DNA of 64,000 nt from Plecoglossus altivelis (taxonomy: Eukaryota; Chordata; Actinopteri; Osmeriformes; Plecoglossidae): the NCBI GenBank assembly GCA_036571765.1, contig BROE01000025.1:4534222-4598221 (forward strand), read 5' to 3'. This document shows, piece by piece, positions 13,183-25,983 of the stretch. How positions within the stretch are numbered: the first letter of the stretch is position 1; each line of letters opens with the position of its first letter. Below the pieces are notes generated by a model that was given only the letters and a program-made list of their open reading frames with translations, was not told the origin of the DNA and did no database searches. A program made the position numbers and the translations under genes.

Positions 13183-13456
13183 TACAAATAGATTTCTATG
13201 AAACCGGCAATTATATATTTGACAAAGTCATACACCCTGTAAAATCCAGTCTTGGTTCAACTCTGCCTGAATAGGGTTGTAAAACTGAAATCCCATCATG
13301 ACGGACAACAGGACTGAAATAGAGCAAAATCAACTCATTTCCACCCATTTTCATATAAAAGTTCCCATTATAAATGTAAAGTATGGATGGAGGTCTGGGA
13401 TCCGGATGATCCCAGGGTCATGAGAACTGTGAGCTAGTTTACAGCCAGGTCAGGGT

Positions 13457-16400
13457 TCAGTGAGAAGGGTGTGACCCAGACAGTGTGTCGTAGGGAACAG
13501 CCAGGCCAATGTTGTAGTTATACCCCGAGGACTCTGCATAGTTGGACCTGCAGATGGGCAGAATGTGTTCCTGGGAAATGGAGTCCTCCGAGAAGTCGTA
13601 GTGGCAGATGACTCCTCTGTGTCTGGCATGAGGATGAACACAAAGGAAGTTTGTTGAAGCTACAACCATACCTTAATAAAGATGAGGAAGGGCTAAAAGA
13701 GATGGGGAGGGTATAATAGAGGTGGGGAGGGGCTAATAGAGATGGGGAGGGTATAATAGAGGTGGGGAGGGGCTAATAGAGATGGGGAGGGTATAATAGA
13801 GGTAGGGAGGGGCTGAAAGATATGGGGAGGGGCTAATAGAGATGAGGAGGGGCTGATAGAGATGGGGAGGGGCTAAAGTCACCTGCGGTGGGCTGTCAGG
13901 TCGTCGTCAGTGATACAAGCGCCCCGTGGAGACTTCTCGTCTGGAATGTTGGCCGTTACCAAGGTGCTGCTGGTGAAGCGCACATGTCTGACTGGGTGCC
14001 TGCAAGAGTCAATGTCAATTTATCATTTCAAAGAAAGAAACATACTGTGCTGTACTGTAAATGTACTATACATATATCAGCATTGTACTGTACTGTATCA
14101 GCATGAGATTGAGGTACACCACAGAACAGCCAGAATTGTTTCTGTAGGTACTATTACTATAGTGCACACAGTCACTGGTTTGTCTGTGTAAACTGCCCAG
14201 AAACGGGGTTCACCTGTTATGCATCTCCCACAGCTTGGCGCCCATCCTCATCTCCCAGACACAGACCAATCCCTCGCCTCCGCCACTCACTATCTTCCAA
14301 TCATCTGCCTGTACAGAGGTCACGCCCATGTGGTGGGCGTAGAGTGATGCCACAGAGGATCCGGTGCGTAGGTCAAATACCCTCACCCTGAAACAGGAAG
14401 AGGAACCATTCCATTTGGGCTATTAACCAATAAACCGATTAATGAATTAATCAATCGTTCAATTGAGCATGAGAGTGCAGCCATGGAAACAAAGCATGAC
14501 CTGGAGGGTTAAAACGTCCATTAGAACATCCATCTTGTCTGATAGTGTGTGCTAGCAATAAAAGAACCACAATAACAGATCTAAACTGCTGTTATACGGC
14601 AAGCCCAACAAAGAGAGGTTACTCCAGCAACAGCTGGTGACATTGAGCGCCATTCGACGGACTCTCGTAAGCCGATCGTAGATAGTGAGGCAGATCGGGC
14701 GAGGTGTATCTGAGTCAATGGAGGAGAGATGGGCGATTCACGGTGGGCTATTGTGCATGATGGGACGGTAAACAAACTGTAGTGTTAGGGAGGCAGATGC
14801 GAGGGATGGTCGTCCAAGCTTGATGCGGACGGTTAGGAGATGACAGAGGCCCCATATACCACGGCCCCAAACTGAAAAGCAGCCCCCCTCCCGCCCCTCA
14901 CACAGACAACACACATCCACACAGCCTCTCCAGCTGATTAAACGCACCTTCCAATGCCTTCATTAAAGCAAGAGGAGGATTGCTGGAGGCTGCTTTCATG
15001 AGGCAACACATGCCAATAGCCAAGCTCCATTTTCGGTGGGCGTGTTCTGGCCATCTCAGCCAGAAGATATCCTCCCGGCGAAGCTTTCCCCAAATTCATA
15101 CAAAATAATTCATTTGGAAGGAGAGGTGGGGTGGGGGGTGGGGGGGTGTCGGGTTGTGAGGGCCAGACTTCATTTGCGTTTTTGACGGATGAAGGAACGA
15201 GGGCTCCGTGGCTAAATAAGCGTTAGCAATGCAGCAGTAGCGTTTACGCAGAGTGCCCGGACGCCTCAGAGGAACCGCGAGGAGCCAGGGTTTCCCCCCC
15301 CCATGCAGAGATTAAGACCGGCCGAGGCAAACAGGACATCCATCTCAGCCTGGGATTGAGCTATGTTGCCAAGCTGCCGGTAAACAAACGCCAGCCTGCC
15401 AGCCATGCGTGCGTCGGCACCGCCGTTTACCGCTAGAGCGTGCGCCGGCGATGCCGCCGTAAGCAATGGGGCCAGTGTCAATGTCCAACTTCCTGTCACC
15501 TTCCCTCTTAACGGCGGGCGGTTGAGACACCTGGAGGTGGCGCTCTACGTCTTTCGCTCACTTTCCCCCCCCTCTCTCTTTTTTTCTAGCTCTCTTTCTC
15601 TCTCTCAAGAGCAGCTTGTTCTGGAGTAGAGAATAGAAACTGCGCTGGGGCCTCGCCGATCGTCAAGGAGAAAAGCAAACCACAAACTTTTCACACAAAC
15701 AGTCAGTCTCCCAATGAAGAACTCCAAGAAACAGAGAAATTCAAGGATTCCATTTTGTTTTGGGCCCGAAAACATGGCTAGCATGTTTTTCTTCTCCAAC
15801 GTGTCGTTTTAGTGGCGAGGTGCCTGTCTCCTGGTCGTCTCCTGAAGAGCCTGCACTACCGCTGGGGATGAAAGACACAGTTTCATCTTGAACCTGCCAA
15901 CTCCTGCCCCCACGGCCAGACACCGCTAAGAGGAGAATGGCACAGTGTGTGTGTGTGTGTGTGTGTGTGTGCGTCTCTCTCTCTTTCTCTTTGTGTGACT
16001 TTTTCCTCATCCGGGATGCCAAGCTGCAGATGTGAGAAGTGGTGTGTGTTGGTCTGTTCTGTATACTTGCGCGCGCGTGTGTGTTTACGAGTGTGTGCGC
16101 GCATGCTGGCAAAACGATGCCGCTGGACAGGGTTGCTTTGTCTGACAGCTCCTAACTCCTGTTGTATACCACAGAAAAAGCCCCCAGGTGCTCTTACACT
16201 TACACACACACCCGCGCGCACGCACACACTCACTCGAACAAACCAATTAGCCCTACCCCTCAGTGTCTTTCAAAGGCTGTATGGGTGCTTTGTCTTTCAA
16301 GGTGAGCGAGAGGAAGGTGTAAAAACAGTTCATTTGGACCATTTTACTGCTGGCTCTTATTAGCCAGGTCCACCTCCTCTCTGCTGTGCGCCTGTCAGTT

Positions 16401-16732
16401 AAGGAGCACCGAGGTTAACCGTGTTCCTGTCAAAACAGCTTCTGGCAACACAAAGTAGAGTTAACATGGGCCTTTGTTAGCCTCTTTGTGTGTGTGTCTC
16501 TTTGTGTGCTTGAAAGTGTGCGTGCGTGTGTGTGTGTGTGAGTGTGTGCTTAAGAGAGTGTAGGTGTGCTTGAGAGTGAGTGTGTGTGTGTGTGTGTACT
16601 TAAGAGAGCGTAGGTGTACTTGAGAGTGTGTGTATATGTGTGTGTGTGTGTGTGCTCAAGAGAGTGTAGGTGTGCTTGACAGTGTGCATGTGTGTGTGTG
16701 TGTGTGTGCTCAAGAGAGTGTAGGTGTGCTTA

Positions 16733-16768
<36 letters not shown>

Positions 16769-16847
16769 CAAGGGAGTGTAGGTGTGTTTGACAGTGTGTG
16801 TATGTGTGTGTGTGTACTTAGGAGAGTGTTGGTGTGCTTGAGAGTGA

Positions 16848-16905
<58 letters not shown>

Positions 16906-19685
16906 TAGCGGCAGCAGTCGCTTTCCCCCTACCTACGGTCCTTGTTCCCGCAGGTGAGCAGGTGAGCAGCTTGCTCTCCCAGGCTGAGGCAGGTGAAGTC
17001 CCCTGCAGAGCTGCCCACACACACCTCCGCCTGTCCAGTCTCCAGGCGGTACACCTGCACCTGCACACAGAAAACACACAACTTCACTGACCCCCTCGTC
17101 ACAACCGGAGAGGTCACTCACATGGGCAGACTTAAAGGAAGGGTAGGTAGGTTTTACCTAACTTTACTTAACCTTAAAAAAATTGGATGTCTGTTCATAG
17201 TGGCCTTTTACCTTCTATGTGACTGCTGTTTACTGTACTTTGTCTTTGTTGTTTTGTGTAATATGTCTGCATGTATGTTGTCATGTTTGTAAGTAATCTG
17301 TATTTTGTGTCTTAGGATATCTGCTTCAGAACAACGGATTACATTTAGCTATTGTGCTAATTCCGGCATATTAAAACTGATGCTCATTGCTGACTTGCTG
17401 ATCAATGCGCACTGTCCTAATTCAAATAAAAAATAATGTTGCCATTTTTGCAAGAGTTTGAAATTATTCACACAGTATAACCTGCCAGAAAGTCACTTCT
17501 CCAAAATAACATTAACATAATGCCTGACTTCTGCCAGTAGGTAGACAGTAAAGTCCAATCATTGCATTCGGCCTAGATGCCGTCAAATCATTTCCGATCC
17601 TGCCACTGAACTCCAGGGCTCTAATCCCAAAAGTGTTCAACTCACTCGAGTGCCCATACACTTACAGAGGACTGGATATCACAGCAACCGACTCAGACTC
17701 AGACTCTCTCTCCCTCTCCCTCCCACCTTGCGTGTTTGTTCCCTCCCTCAGCTATCTTTGACTCATGGACCCAGAGCAGAGATGAAACTTCTGAATAATT
17801 CACCCGTGTTATCAATCCCCAAGCTGCCCCTCAGAAGAAGAGCGGCCAGTTAACGGGCCTCCAATGGGCCTCGCTGCTAACTAACTGCAGGCTGACATCC
17901 TCATTAATCAGATGCCCCCCCCCCCCCACTGGCCTCATACGCTTGTCTGCAAGGGAGTTCACCACACCCACTTCAGTTTTGAGCCCGTGTCGATTAACGA
18001 ACGCATTTAGCACGGACAGCGGATGACGTACACCCGCCACGTTGATCGTTTACGCTTCTTCTGGTTGAAAATAATACTGTGACGTTGGTCATTGTCAACA
18101 AGCCTTTTGAAGTATTGTCGTGTCGGAGTGAAATACGTTCCGGGGGTTCATGATATCAAGTAAACGTTGAGTGAGGTGAAGTTTGCTTCGCTATGTCCCC
18201 CCATTTGTTGAAATGGGGGAGCATGACGTCATGTAGAGCTGCTCTTATTCCCCCCCCACCGGCACTCATACAGCTTGTCTGCAACCGGGGAGCTCACCAC
18301 AACCACTTCAGTTTTGAAGCCACCGTGTCGATTAACGAACGCATTTAGCACGGACAGCGGATGACGTACACCCGCCACGTTGATCGTTTACGCTTCTTCT
18401 GGTTGAAAATAATACTGTGACGTTGGTCATTGTCAACAAGCCTTTTGAAGTATTGTCGTGTCGGAGTGAAATACGTTCCGGGGGTTCATGATATCAAGTA
18501 AACGTTGAGTGAGGTGAAGTTTGCTTCGCTATGTCCCCCCATTTGTTGAAATGGGGGAGCATGACGTCATGTAGAGCTGCTCTTATTGGTTGATTGGCGA
18601 CAGCTGTTCTCTCAGAGATAAAACATCTCAGTGCCAGTCTGGCAGAACACACAACAAATAATGCAAGTGAAGGATAACAAAAATGAACAAAAGAGCAGGA
18701 GGAAGACCAACCAACAGATGTGAGAAATGACTGAATGGAGAAGCGAGAAAGGATGATATTAAGGAGGAAGGTCAAGAGAGAGAAAGAGAGACAGAGAAAA
18801 GAGAGCGACGGGGAGACAAAGGGGGGGAAAGAAAGAGAGCAACTGAGAGACACAGAGAGAGAGAGAGAGAGACAGAGATAGAGCGAGAGACAGAGCGAGA
18901 GACAGAGCGAGAGACAGAGCGAGAGACAGAGCGAGAGCGAGAGACAGAGCGAGAGCGAGAGCGAGAGAGAGAGGACATGATGTAAGGTTTGACTGGGAGC
19001 CAGACATGGAGTGTCTGTAGCCAGGCCAGTCCTAATGGTGAGGTGCCCCGGAGCGACGCCAATATCCCACACTGGACTCAGAAATGACAGCTTGATGTGA
19101 TTAGAACAGGGGAGGGAGGGAGACAGCTAAAGCGGTTTGGGTTTTTTCGATGAATCACCTTCATTTTGGGAGGGTGCTTGAATTAGCAGGCAGTCCAAAG
19201 CAGCCATTATGGTGAGGCGCTGTCGCCGATCGAGACAGCGTACTCTCATTAACAGAGCAGTGATCAGTGTGTTGTCTTAATATAATCATAGTTATAAATT
19301 TGTTTTGTTTTCTACATATATAGGCGAATACAAACTAGATACAAGTTTAATTGCAAAGTTTCATTACAAGATTTAAATACAAGGTTTAATTTCATTTTCG
19401 GACTGATTAGAGTATCCCGTTCCAACATCTGTGAAGTATAAAAGCCTTTCACACGAAGCATTGTTACCTTAATCAGAAGGAATTATGTTTGTCTGTGCAT
19501 GTGCACACGTGTGCATTTGTGTGTGCGTGTGCATGTGCTTCATGTGTGCGTGCCAGTGTTTGTTTGTGGCTGTGTGTGTGGCTGTGTGAGTGTGTGGCTG
19601 TGGGCGTGTGTGCCTGTGTTTGTGTGTGGCTGTGTTTCTGTGTGGCTGTGTTTGTGTGTGGCTGTGTGTGTCTCTGTGTGTGTGG

Positions 19686-19727
<42 letters not shown>

Positions 19728-20851
19728 ATACGGTGCCCAGTAAGCAGATGCCCCACTGCCCCAGGTCTGCTGGCAGGGGACAGGACTGGTAATGAGAACC
19801 TGGAGACGCACTCTGACCATGGCACGCGCACACACTCACACATACACGCACGCAAGCTCACACACACACTCCCAAGCTCACACACGCACGCCAACATACA
19901 CACTCACAAGCTCCCCCGCACTCACACAAACGCACTGGCACCCACTCCCTTACACACATGCACGCGCACATAAACCAAGAGCCACAGACAGAATGACAGC
20001 ATGCACAATTAAGCACAGACAGCAACAAAGGCTTGCTCAAATCTAAGACTAAAGCAGTCAACACAACAGTACTGAATGCAGTTACACAGGTACAGTTTGG
20101 CGTATACGTAGCTTTCCTGTCACAAAAACCACCTGAAAATGTGCCATACATTTGAGGTGGGGTTTTTTACATGTTAAATGAGAGCTCAACTGAAACCCAC
20201 ACTACATTGTGGCAGTTGACTCTGGCATTAAGAGGAGAGATTTTCCTGGTTGCCACCTCAAGTCTTCTTTGACAAGTTTTAATTAGACATATGTCCCCTT
20301 TCTTCTTCAGCACTACAACACCACTCTGACTCACTCCATTTTGCTGGCAACTTTCACTTCCTCTTCACAGTATGAAATTGATGTCAAGTAAGAGACATCG
20401 ACTTGTTAGGCGGATTGATCCCAGTGGGATTTTTACATTTAATTAGATAAAATTGGATTGGATTTCAACAAACGTGATAATCATAAATTGGCATCAGTTA
20501 GAGATTCAGGGCAGGGCAACGCACACTATTCAAGTTAACTGAGGTAGTGTTTGCTGTTTCCACTGCAACAACCTTGTTCTCGTCTGCAGTGACTCCAGTC
20601 CTCTCTCTGCAAATGTCCACCAGGCAGGTGCTAAGTGCTGCTTCAGCGGTACCTCTGTCACCGCAATGGAATGATGTCACGCGGCTGGCACTGCCGAGGG
20701 CCAGTCCAAAACACATATCGAAAGAGAAATACAGAGAGAGGCAGAGTGAGAAAGAGAGAGAGAGTGAGAAAGAGAGAGAAAGCACGAGACAAGTGAACAA
20801 GATGGAGAGAAAAAGAGAGCAGAAACAGAGTCCGCGAGAGCACGACAAAGG

Positions 20852-20902
<51 letters not shown>

Positions 20903-23151
20903 GGAGAGACCGAGGACAGAGGGAGAACGGCCACTCCTTAACCACTTGTCGAACTTCCTAGATCTATGCCACAGAGACAAAACACTCCAACCCAGCAAAG
21001 CTGTGCCAAGTGGCTTGAAGTACCCTAACAAAGTCCCTAATGGACTGACGACCAACTGAGAACTTCATTTGTCCAAAGTCACCAACCATCCCACAGTCCC
21101 CTGTCTACAGACCGTAGCGTTAAGTAAGCTATATCAACTCATAAGCCCCCACAAGAGTTGGGGTCCTTAGAAACATCCCGCAATTAGAAACAAACATAGG
21201 CTTCTTTGGGAGCCAGAGACAATGGGATTTAACTAAGGGCTCATTATCTCCACGTCCAAGAAGTGCTGGGACGCTGTCCCAGTTGCTGTCTCTCCCAAGT
21301 CCCCCAGTCCTCCTAGACTCTCCGCAGTCCCCCAGTCCCTCTAGACTCTCCCCAGTCCCCCTAGTCTCTCCAAAGTCCCTCTAGTCCACTAGTCTTACCA
21401 AGATCATGGTACCTCCTCATATCCCTTGAGCCCATAACACCCCTGACAACTTCTCCACATAATACAATCTTCCATGTACCTGTACCAGGGAATACACTCA
21501 CACCTGCACCTGTACCAGGGAATACACTCACACCTGCACCAGGGAATACACTCACACCTGCACCTGTATCAGGGAATTCACTCACACCTGCACCTGTACC
21601 AGGGAATACACTCACACCTGCACCTGTACCAAGGAATACACTCACACCTGCACCTGTACCAAGGAATACAGTCACACCTGCACCTGTACCAGGGAATACA
21701 CTCACACCTGTACCTTTACCAGGGAATACACTCACACCTGTACCTGTAACAGGGAATACACTCACACCTGCATCTGTACCAAGGAATACACTCACACCTG
21801 CACCTGTACCAGGGAATACACTTACACCTGTACCTGTACCAGGGAATACACTCACACCTGCATCTGTACCAAGGAAAACACACACACCTGTACCTGTACC
21901 AAGGAATACACTCCTACCTGAAGAACATTGAATGAATCAGAACAAGATACATTAACCAACCTTGTTGCCTCCATCGTGCATGGCCCAGCCACTACTTTTG
22001 AGCCCCAGTGCAGCCTGGGAGTTGGAGGCATCCAGGCAGGTAACAGGGTGTCCATAGACGCAATGAAGCAGGTGCGGGTCGGCATGCCGGGGCGACAGCG
22101 TGAACACGCTCTCGTCGGCAGACAGGACAGCCATGGGCTGCTCTCGCTGCCCTGCCACCAGCACCACACGTTCCACCTAACACACACACACACTTGAAAT
22201 AAGTCTTTAAAGGAGCAGTAGCTGTTGTAGCAGGAGCAGCTGAACGCTAACTGTTGCTAAATCGAAACACATGCTCACACCCCCCAAGCCTGTGCTGACT
22301 GCAGTGAAGGGTTGTTGCAGGAGTGGAACTCACAGGCTTGGGAAGCCGCGCCTGGACCAGGGTCCTCCAGTAGCCACACTGGTCAGGCTGGTCCAGACGG
22401 ACGTCCACCCCAGTGGCGGAGGCCAGGGTGGGGCTGTCTGGGCTCAGGGCCAAGGCTTGGACCCTCCCCATGCTCTGGTAGTGAAAGACGGGCTCCCCTC
22501 CGGTCTCAGCGCTCCACACCTCCACACAGTCTACACAGGGGAAGGATTATAAGGAAGAACTTCAAGCCAGGGTAATCCTAACACTGCATTAACTCACTAA
22601 TAACAACATTTGAAAACGGGAAAAACGTCTCTTAGAGGGTATCAAGCCAGTCTCTCATATGGAAGAACGCTATATTTATCTGGACATTTTTAATTGATGT
22701 GGCATCACTCGTGTGAATTAAAGGGTGTTATTTGTGTTTTTCTGCTCAGACTGACCGTCCAGGTACGCGGCAGCAGCCAAGGTCCGGTTCACCTGGACGA
22801 GGGAGACCTGAGGCCTGGGAGTGCTGCTGTAGGCCAGGGAGCGAGGCCTCAGGTACGAGGCTCCGCAGTCCCAGTGGAGAGTGTCCCACAACCGGACGTC
22901 CCCCGAGGTGTACCTGCAGGATGCGTGCGTGCGCGTTAGTGTATTTTCCTAACCTACCAACATCAATCTCTCTCCATGATGAGCAGGCTTTGGTCACAGC
23001 TCTGTGTGTCGCTCCCGGGACAGAATTACAAGATAACCCCCCCCACCACCACTAATCACCTCCACCCCCACCCCCCACTCCCGCCCGCGTATGAGTAGGC
23101 ATCTGTTCCCCAGTCTGAGGTAGAAGGTGAGGGAAGGGAGGGGGAGAGAGT

Positions 23152-23209
<58 letters not shown>

Positions 23210-25002
23210 GAGAGAAAGAAAGAAAGAGAGAGAGATGCCGGCAGTCAGGGCTACCTCGGAGGCGGCGACACCCCAGCTGACATCGAGGCTGTCGTGATAA
23301 CAGGAAGTCAATGAGAGGAAGCTCTCGACTAACGCGCCGTCTCCATGCCAACAAACAACAGGCTACGTGTCAGCTGACGCTACCACTTCAGACTTACTCA
23401 AATTGATCTCAGTGAGGAGATCGGGCGAACCAGACTGACAGGCATTGCTGTGACCAGGCAGGTCAAAAAGTGGCTGGAACACTGACAGAGGTCATTTACC
23501 AGTGGAGCGAATCAATTAACCTGAGCAACACCACCATGTCACTTCAGCCACTCTGCAGCTTAACTCCAGTTTAGGGAAATCTTACCCGGCCACCACGAAT
23601 TTGTCACAAGAACTGACATCACACAGTATTTTCCCCAGCTCAAACTGCAGCTGGCTTATGGATCCCACCCGGTTCTGCAGACAGAATGAAGAACTTAGTT
23701 TTGTCAACGAAACCAAAGATAATATCCCCATTTTTGTATAACATACAACCTGAAACATTTTAGCTGGACTGACACTAAAAAGCCCGTTGTTATCCTAGCA
23801 TGCTTTAGCTAGCTTTGCTGGACTCACTTTCCAGTTGGAGCAGACCGTATGATCAGAGAGTTTGCAGTCTCGGAGGGTGCTCTTCCAGGAGGGGGAGTCA
23901 GACACGCTGGCCTCTCTGTGATAGCCCTCCTTCTGGCAGAGCCTGTACCACAGCACGCTGTCCTCTGATAGAAAACCCCACGCCTTGCTCACCTGCATCG
24001 AAGTAAACGAAGCCTTGGGGAGAAGATTCAGGTGAGAGAACGTGTCTCACAGGAAAAGACACCGCTCTCGATGTGGAGCGTTTTTGGAGTTATTACCTGG
24101 GCGCATCGTCCAAGCTCGGTCCGGCTCAGGTACTGGAATATCTTCAATGCTAACTCGTACGGTAACTCCACGTCAAAGAATGGAATGTCATTTATCTCAT
24201 TCTGCAGAAAACAGAGTGTGTGCATTATGTATAATACCTCGTTTAAACCCAAGGCACTTTTTTATGTAATACCTTATGAGACGTGTGCGCAGGGATATGT
24301 GACCTGTGTGTAGAGCTGAACGGTGAACAGTAAAGGTTACGTTAACTGTAACCATTAATTCTCGTGTCTGCTTTTGTTATGGGATATACACAGGGGTGTG
24401 TGTGTGGGGGGGGAGTTAACGTGCTATAGGCCTACAGAAAAAACAACGCCACGTCAATAAGCGCAATTTACAGTTAGACAACAACCTCATAAGTCATTCA
24501 TCATAAATCATCCTACCAGGTCTTGAATAAACTGGTCCACTAGTTTCTCGCTCTTCTTGACTTTGCTCTGTGGTTGTGTTGGCAGGGAGTTTTTTTCACG
24601 CTGGGATTGTCTCTTCCGTCGCATCCTCTCCTCATGAATCCTGTCCATCAAAGGACTCGTCCTTCCATCCAGTAATCCCGCTGCTATCGACACATACTGG
24701 GGCTGCTCCTTAGACGTTTTCTTAACCGGGGATGACAGCCCACCGTCGTTTCCTGGTAATGATGGTGACCTCAGACTACTACGCCTATCGCTGCTCCGTT
24801 GTGGAGATACAATGTCAGCATCATGCTTACCTGTTTCTGGATGACTACTGCTTTGGGAGAAATCTTCAAAATATTTATTTTTACAATCCTTCCGACTTGG
24901 CTCAAGCTTATCTCTAGGAGCAGGGGAGTCCGAATGGTTGCTTTTACTTGTCAGTTCTTGCTTCCAACTCTCTCTGAAAGCTAGCAATTCATCTTCCGCC
25001 AT
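13457..25002 (-). CDS. fbxw8: F-box and WD-repeat protein 8 (11 exons)
   Basis: Substrate receptor of the CUL7/CUL1-SKP1 ubiquitin ligase (3M complex partner, Golgi/cytosol). Exons in transcript order: 25002-24517, 24201-24097, 23992-23828, 23674-23586, 22913-22756, 22530-22334, 22176-21961, 17060-16933, 14387-14214, 13999-13883, 13622-13457. They sum to 2001 nt, or 666 aa; human is 598, so the low-complexity charged N-terminus (exon 1, residues 1-162) is longer here. The F-box falls in exon 2 (VELPYELALKIFQYLSR). WD-type blades follow (YTSGDVRLWDTLHW, VEVWSAETG, VCVWEMRMGAKLWEM). The end (HRGVICHYDFS ... IGLAVPYD) matches the human C-terminus. Introns 7 and 8 are large and repeat-filled. The order hrk-fbxw8-tesc-fbxo21 matches human. 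Confidence 0.95.
13680..13878. repeat. Tandem repeat in fbxw8 intron 10
   Basis: Alternating GGGGAGGGTATAATAGAGGT and GGGGAGGGGCTAATAGAGAT blocks form a ~38-40-base higher-order unit, repeated about five times. The array ends immediately beside the exon 10 donor. Confidence 0.85.
14388..16932. other. fbxw8 intron 8
   Basis: No additional exon found. It contains GC-rich sequence (15270-15550), pyrimidine tracts, a (GT)n run near 15945-15971 and the GT-rich array at 16490-16905. Open frames over the simple repeats are spurious. Confidence 0.6.
16490..16905. repeat. (GT)n-based tandem array next to fbxw8 exon 8
   Basis: About six copies of a compound ~55-base unit, each a GT run followed by GCTCAAGAGAGTGTAGGTGT. 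The array ends in an uninterrupted ~45-base GT run 28 bases from the exon 8 donor. Confidence 0.85.
17911..18587. repeat. 338-bp direct tandem duplication with hairpin and CRE palindrome
   Basis: Copy 1 (about 17911-18249) and copy 2 (about 18250-18587) have a period of 338. By eye they are identical over 18001-18249 versus 18339-18587 and slightly diverged near their C-rich left ends. Each copy contains a hairpin (CCCCCATTT, GTTG loop, AAATGGGGG) and the palindrome TGACGTCA (18224-18231 and 18562-18569), a consensus CREB/ATF site. No protein frame is conserved. Confidence 0.9.
18775..18975. repeat. (GA)n / GAGACAGAGC array in fbxw8 intron 7
   Basis: Purine tract with repeating GAGAGACAGAGC units. 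Long open frames across it on both strands are composition artefacts. Confidence 0.9.
19490..19960. repeat. (GT)n then (CA)n block in fbxw8 intron 7
   Basis: GT-rich repeats with TGTGTGGCTG units run to about 19730, then flip to ACACTCACA-type CA-rich sequence. The two halves are partly complementary and could form a large hairpin. Confidence 0.8.
20720..20915. repeat. (GA)n tract in fbxw8 intron 7
   Basis: Polypurine AGAGAGAGAA-type repeat; no gene. Confidence 0.9.
21474..21917. repeat. 30-bp minisatellite beside fbxw8 exon 7
   Basis: About 15 copies of a 30-base unit (core CCAGGGAATACACTCACACC). One copy is shortened, at about 21540. Because the unit is a multiple of three, the minus strand stays open over the array as a ten-residue peptide repeat (GVSVFPGTGA). 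It starts 44 bases downstream of the exon 7 donor, so I treat it as intronic. Confidence 0.9.
23140..23236. repeat. (GA)n tract in fbxw8 intron 4
   Basis: Near-perfect GAGAGA run of about 80 bases, followed by GAAA-type units. Confidence 0.9.
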
Positions 25003-25983
25003 GATTTAAATGCACACATAACAATACCAACATTGACTTTGAACGCAGCCTATTGTACACGGTAAATCCTTAGGTTAGGATATTGCAAACGTTTGAATAG
25101 TTTCTAAATTACGATGGCTGAAAACAACATTAAAGAGACATTAACCGAAGCAGTCCTAAAGCAAAAATAGTCCGACTTGGTCCCGTTCATAAATGACTTG
25201 GTTCCGCCTATTTAAATTCCTCAGACTTTATTATAAGGGCTGCGTTTCCACATTTTGATTAATAAGACTATTAATACTGTGCTTAAACAAATAGAATAAA
25301 ATAGAATAAAATAATACATTTGAAAAGTCTTCAAATGTAAAGGCCTGCTAGGGTGGTGTTATTGGTTGCACATTTCCCCAAAAAACTTTTCCGTCGAAAA
25401 CCCTTCCATGTCTGATATTTCAATGAGTGCTACGACGATTAAGGAGTTAGGGACTTGAAAGAAAACGTTTAATTATAGAACAAACAAATGTCCAATTCAG
25501 TTTTTAAAAATCACCTTAGTTCGCCATAGCTACATTCAAGCATGGGTAGTCTTTCCATGTAGAAATATCCATGTTTGACCCAAAAGGGAAAGAAAATCAA
25601 TTTTGGAAGGTTAATTTGTCTTACGAAGACATTGTAACTCTATACATAGTGGCCCTACAACATCACCATATCTCAAATGTGTTGACTTTCAAAACTACTG
25701 TGGTATAAAGTCTTTTCGGAGGCTAGCAATGAGAGGAGCGTTTCATGAGTTAATGATTATTTCTCTCTTTTGGGAAAAGATGATGTAAACCACCACACCA
25801 TGTGACACTTTAATGAATAATACAGTACATAGCGAGAGAGGGAGGGAGAGGGGGGAAGAAAAGAGAGAGAGAGACACACACAACAAGAGTTCAGATTTGA
25901 TCCGGACAGCCAGGGGATCATATTCCAGAAGACTGAAGAGAGAGTGGACAGGTACAAAAAACAACTCCCGCTGTTTGGTAAAC
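25003..25983. promoter_or_regulatory. Shared fbxw8/hrk head-to-head intergenic region
   Basis: 981 bases separate the divergent start codons. No coding exon is visible. It must hold the fbxw8 promoter and the hrk 5' UTR and promoter. A purine-rich GAGA tract lies at 25832-25880. Promoter role is inferred from gene orientation only. Confidence 0.5.

Larger units (their letters stand above)
17061..21960. other. fbxw8 intron 7
   Basis: A 4.9-kb intron, the largest in the gene. I find no exon inside it. It holds the 338-bp tandem duplication, (GAGA)n tracts at 18775-18975 and 20720-20915, a GT/CA-rich block at 19490-19960 and a 30-base minisatellite next to exon 7. Confidence 0.65.

Noticed and set aside
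14588..14947. Possible small genes in fbxw8 intron 8
   Set aside because: Short frames with no signal peptide, domain, or paired splice sites.
18494..19072. 192-codon minus-strand frame rich in SLSLCLSL
   Set aside because: It is a translation of the (GA)n/GAGACAGAGC array and part of the 338-bp duplication inside fbxw8 intron 7.
20498..21059. 170-185-codon frames on both strands
   Set aside because: They owe their length to a polypurine tract; composition is almost only Arg/Glu or Ser/Leu. No splice support.
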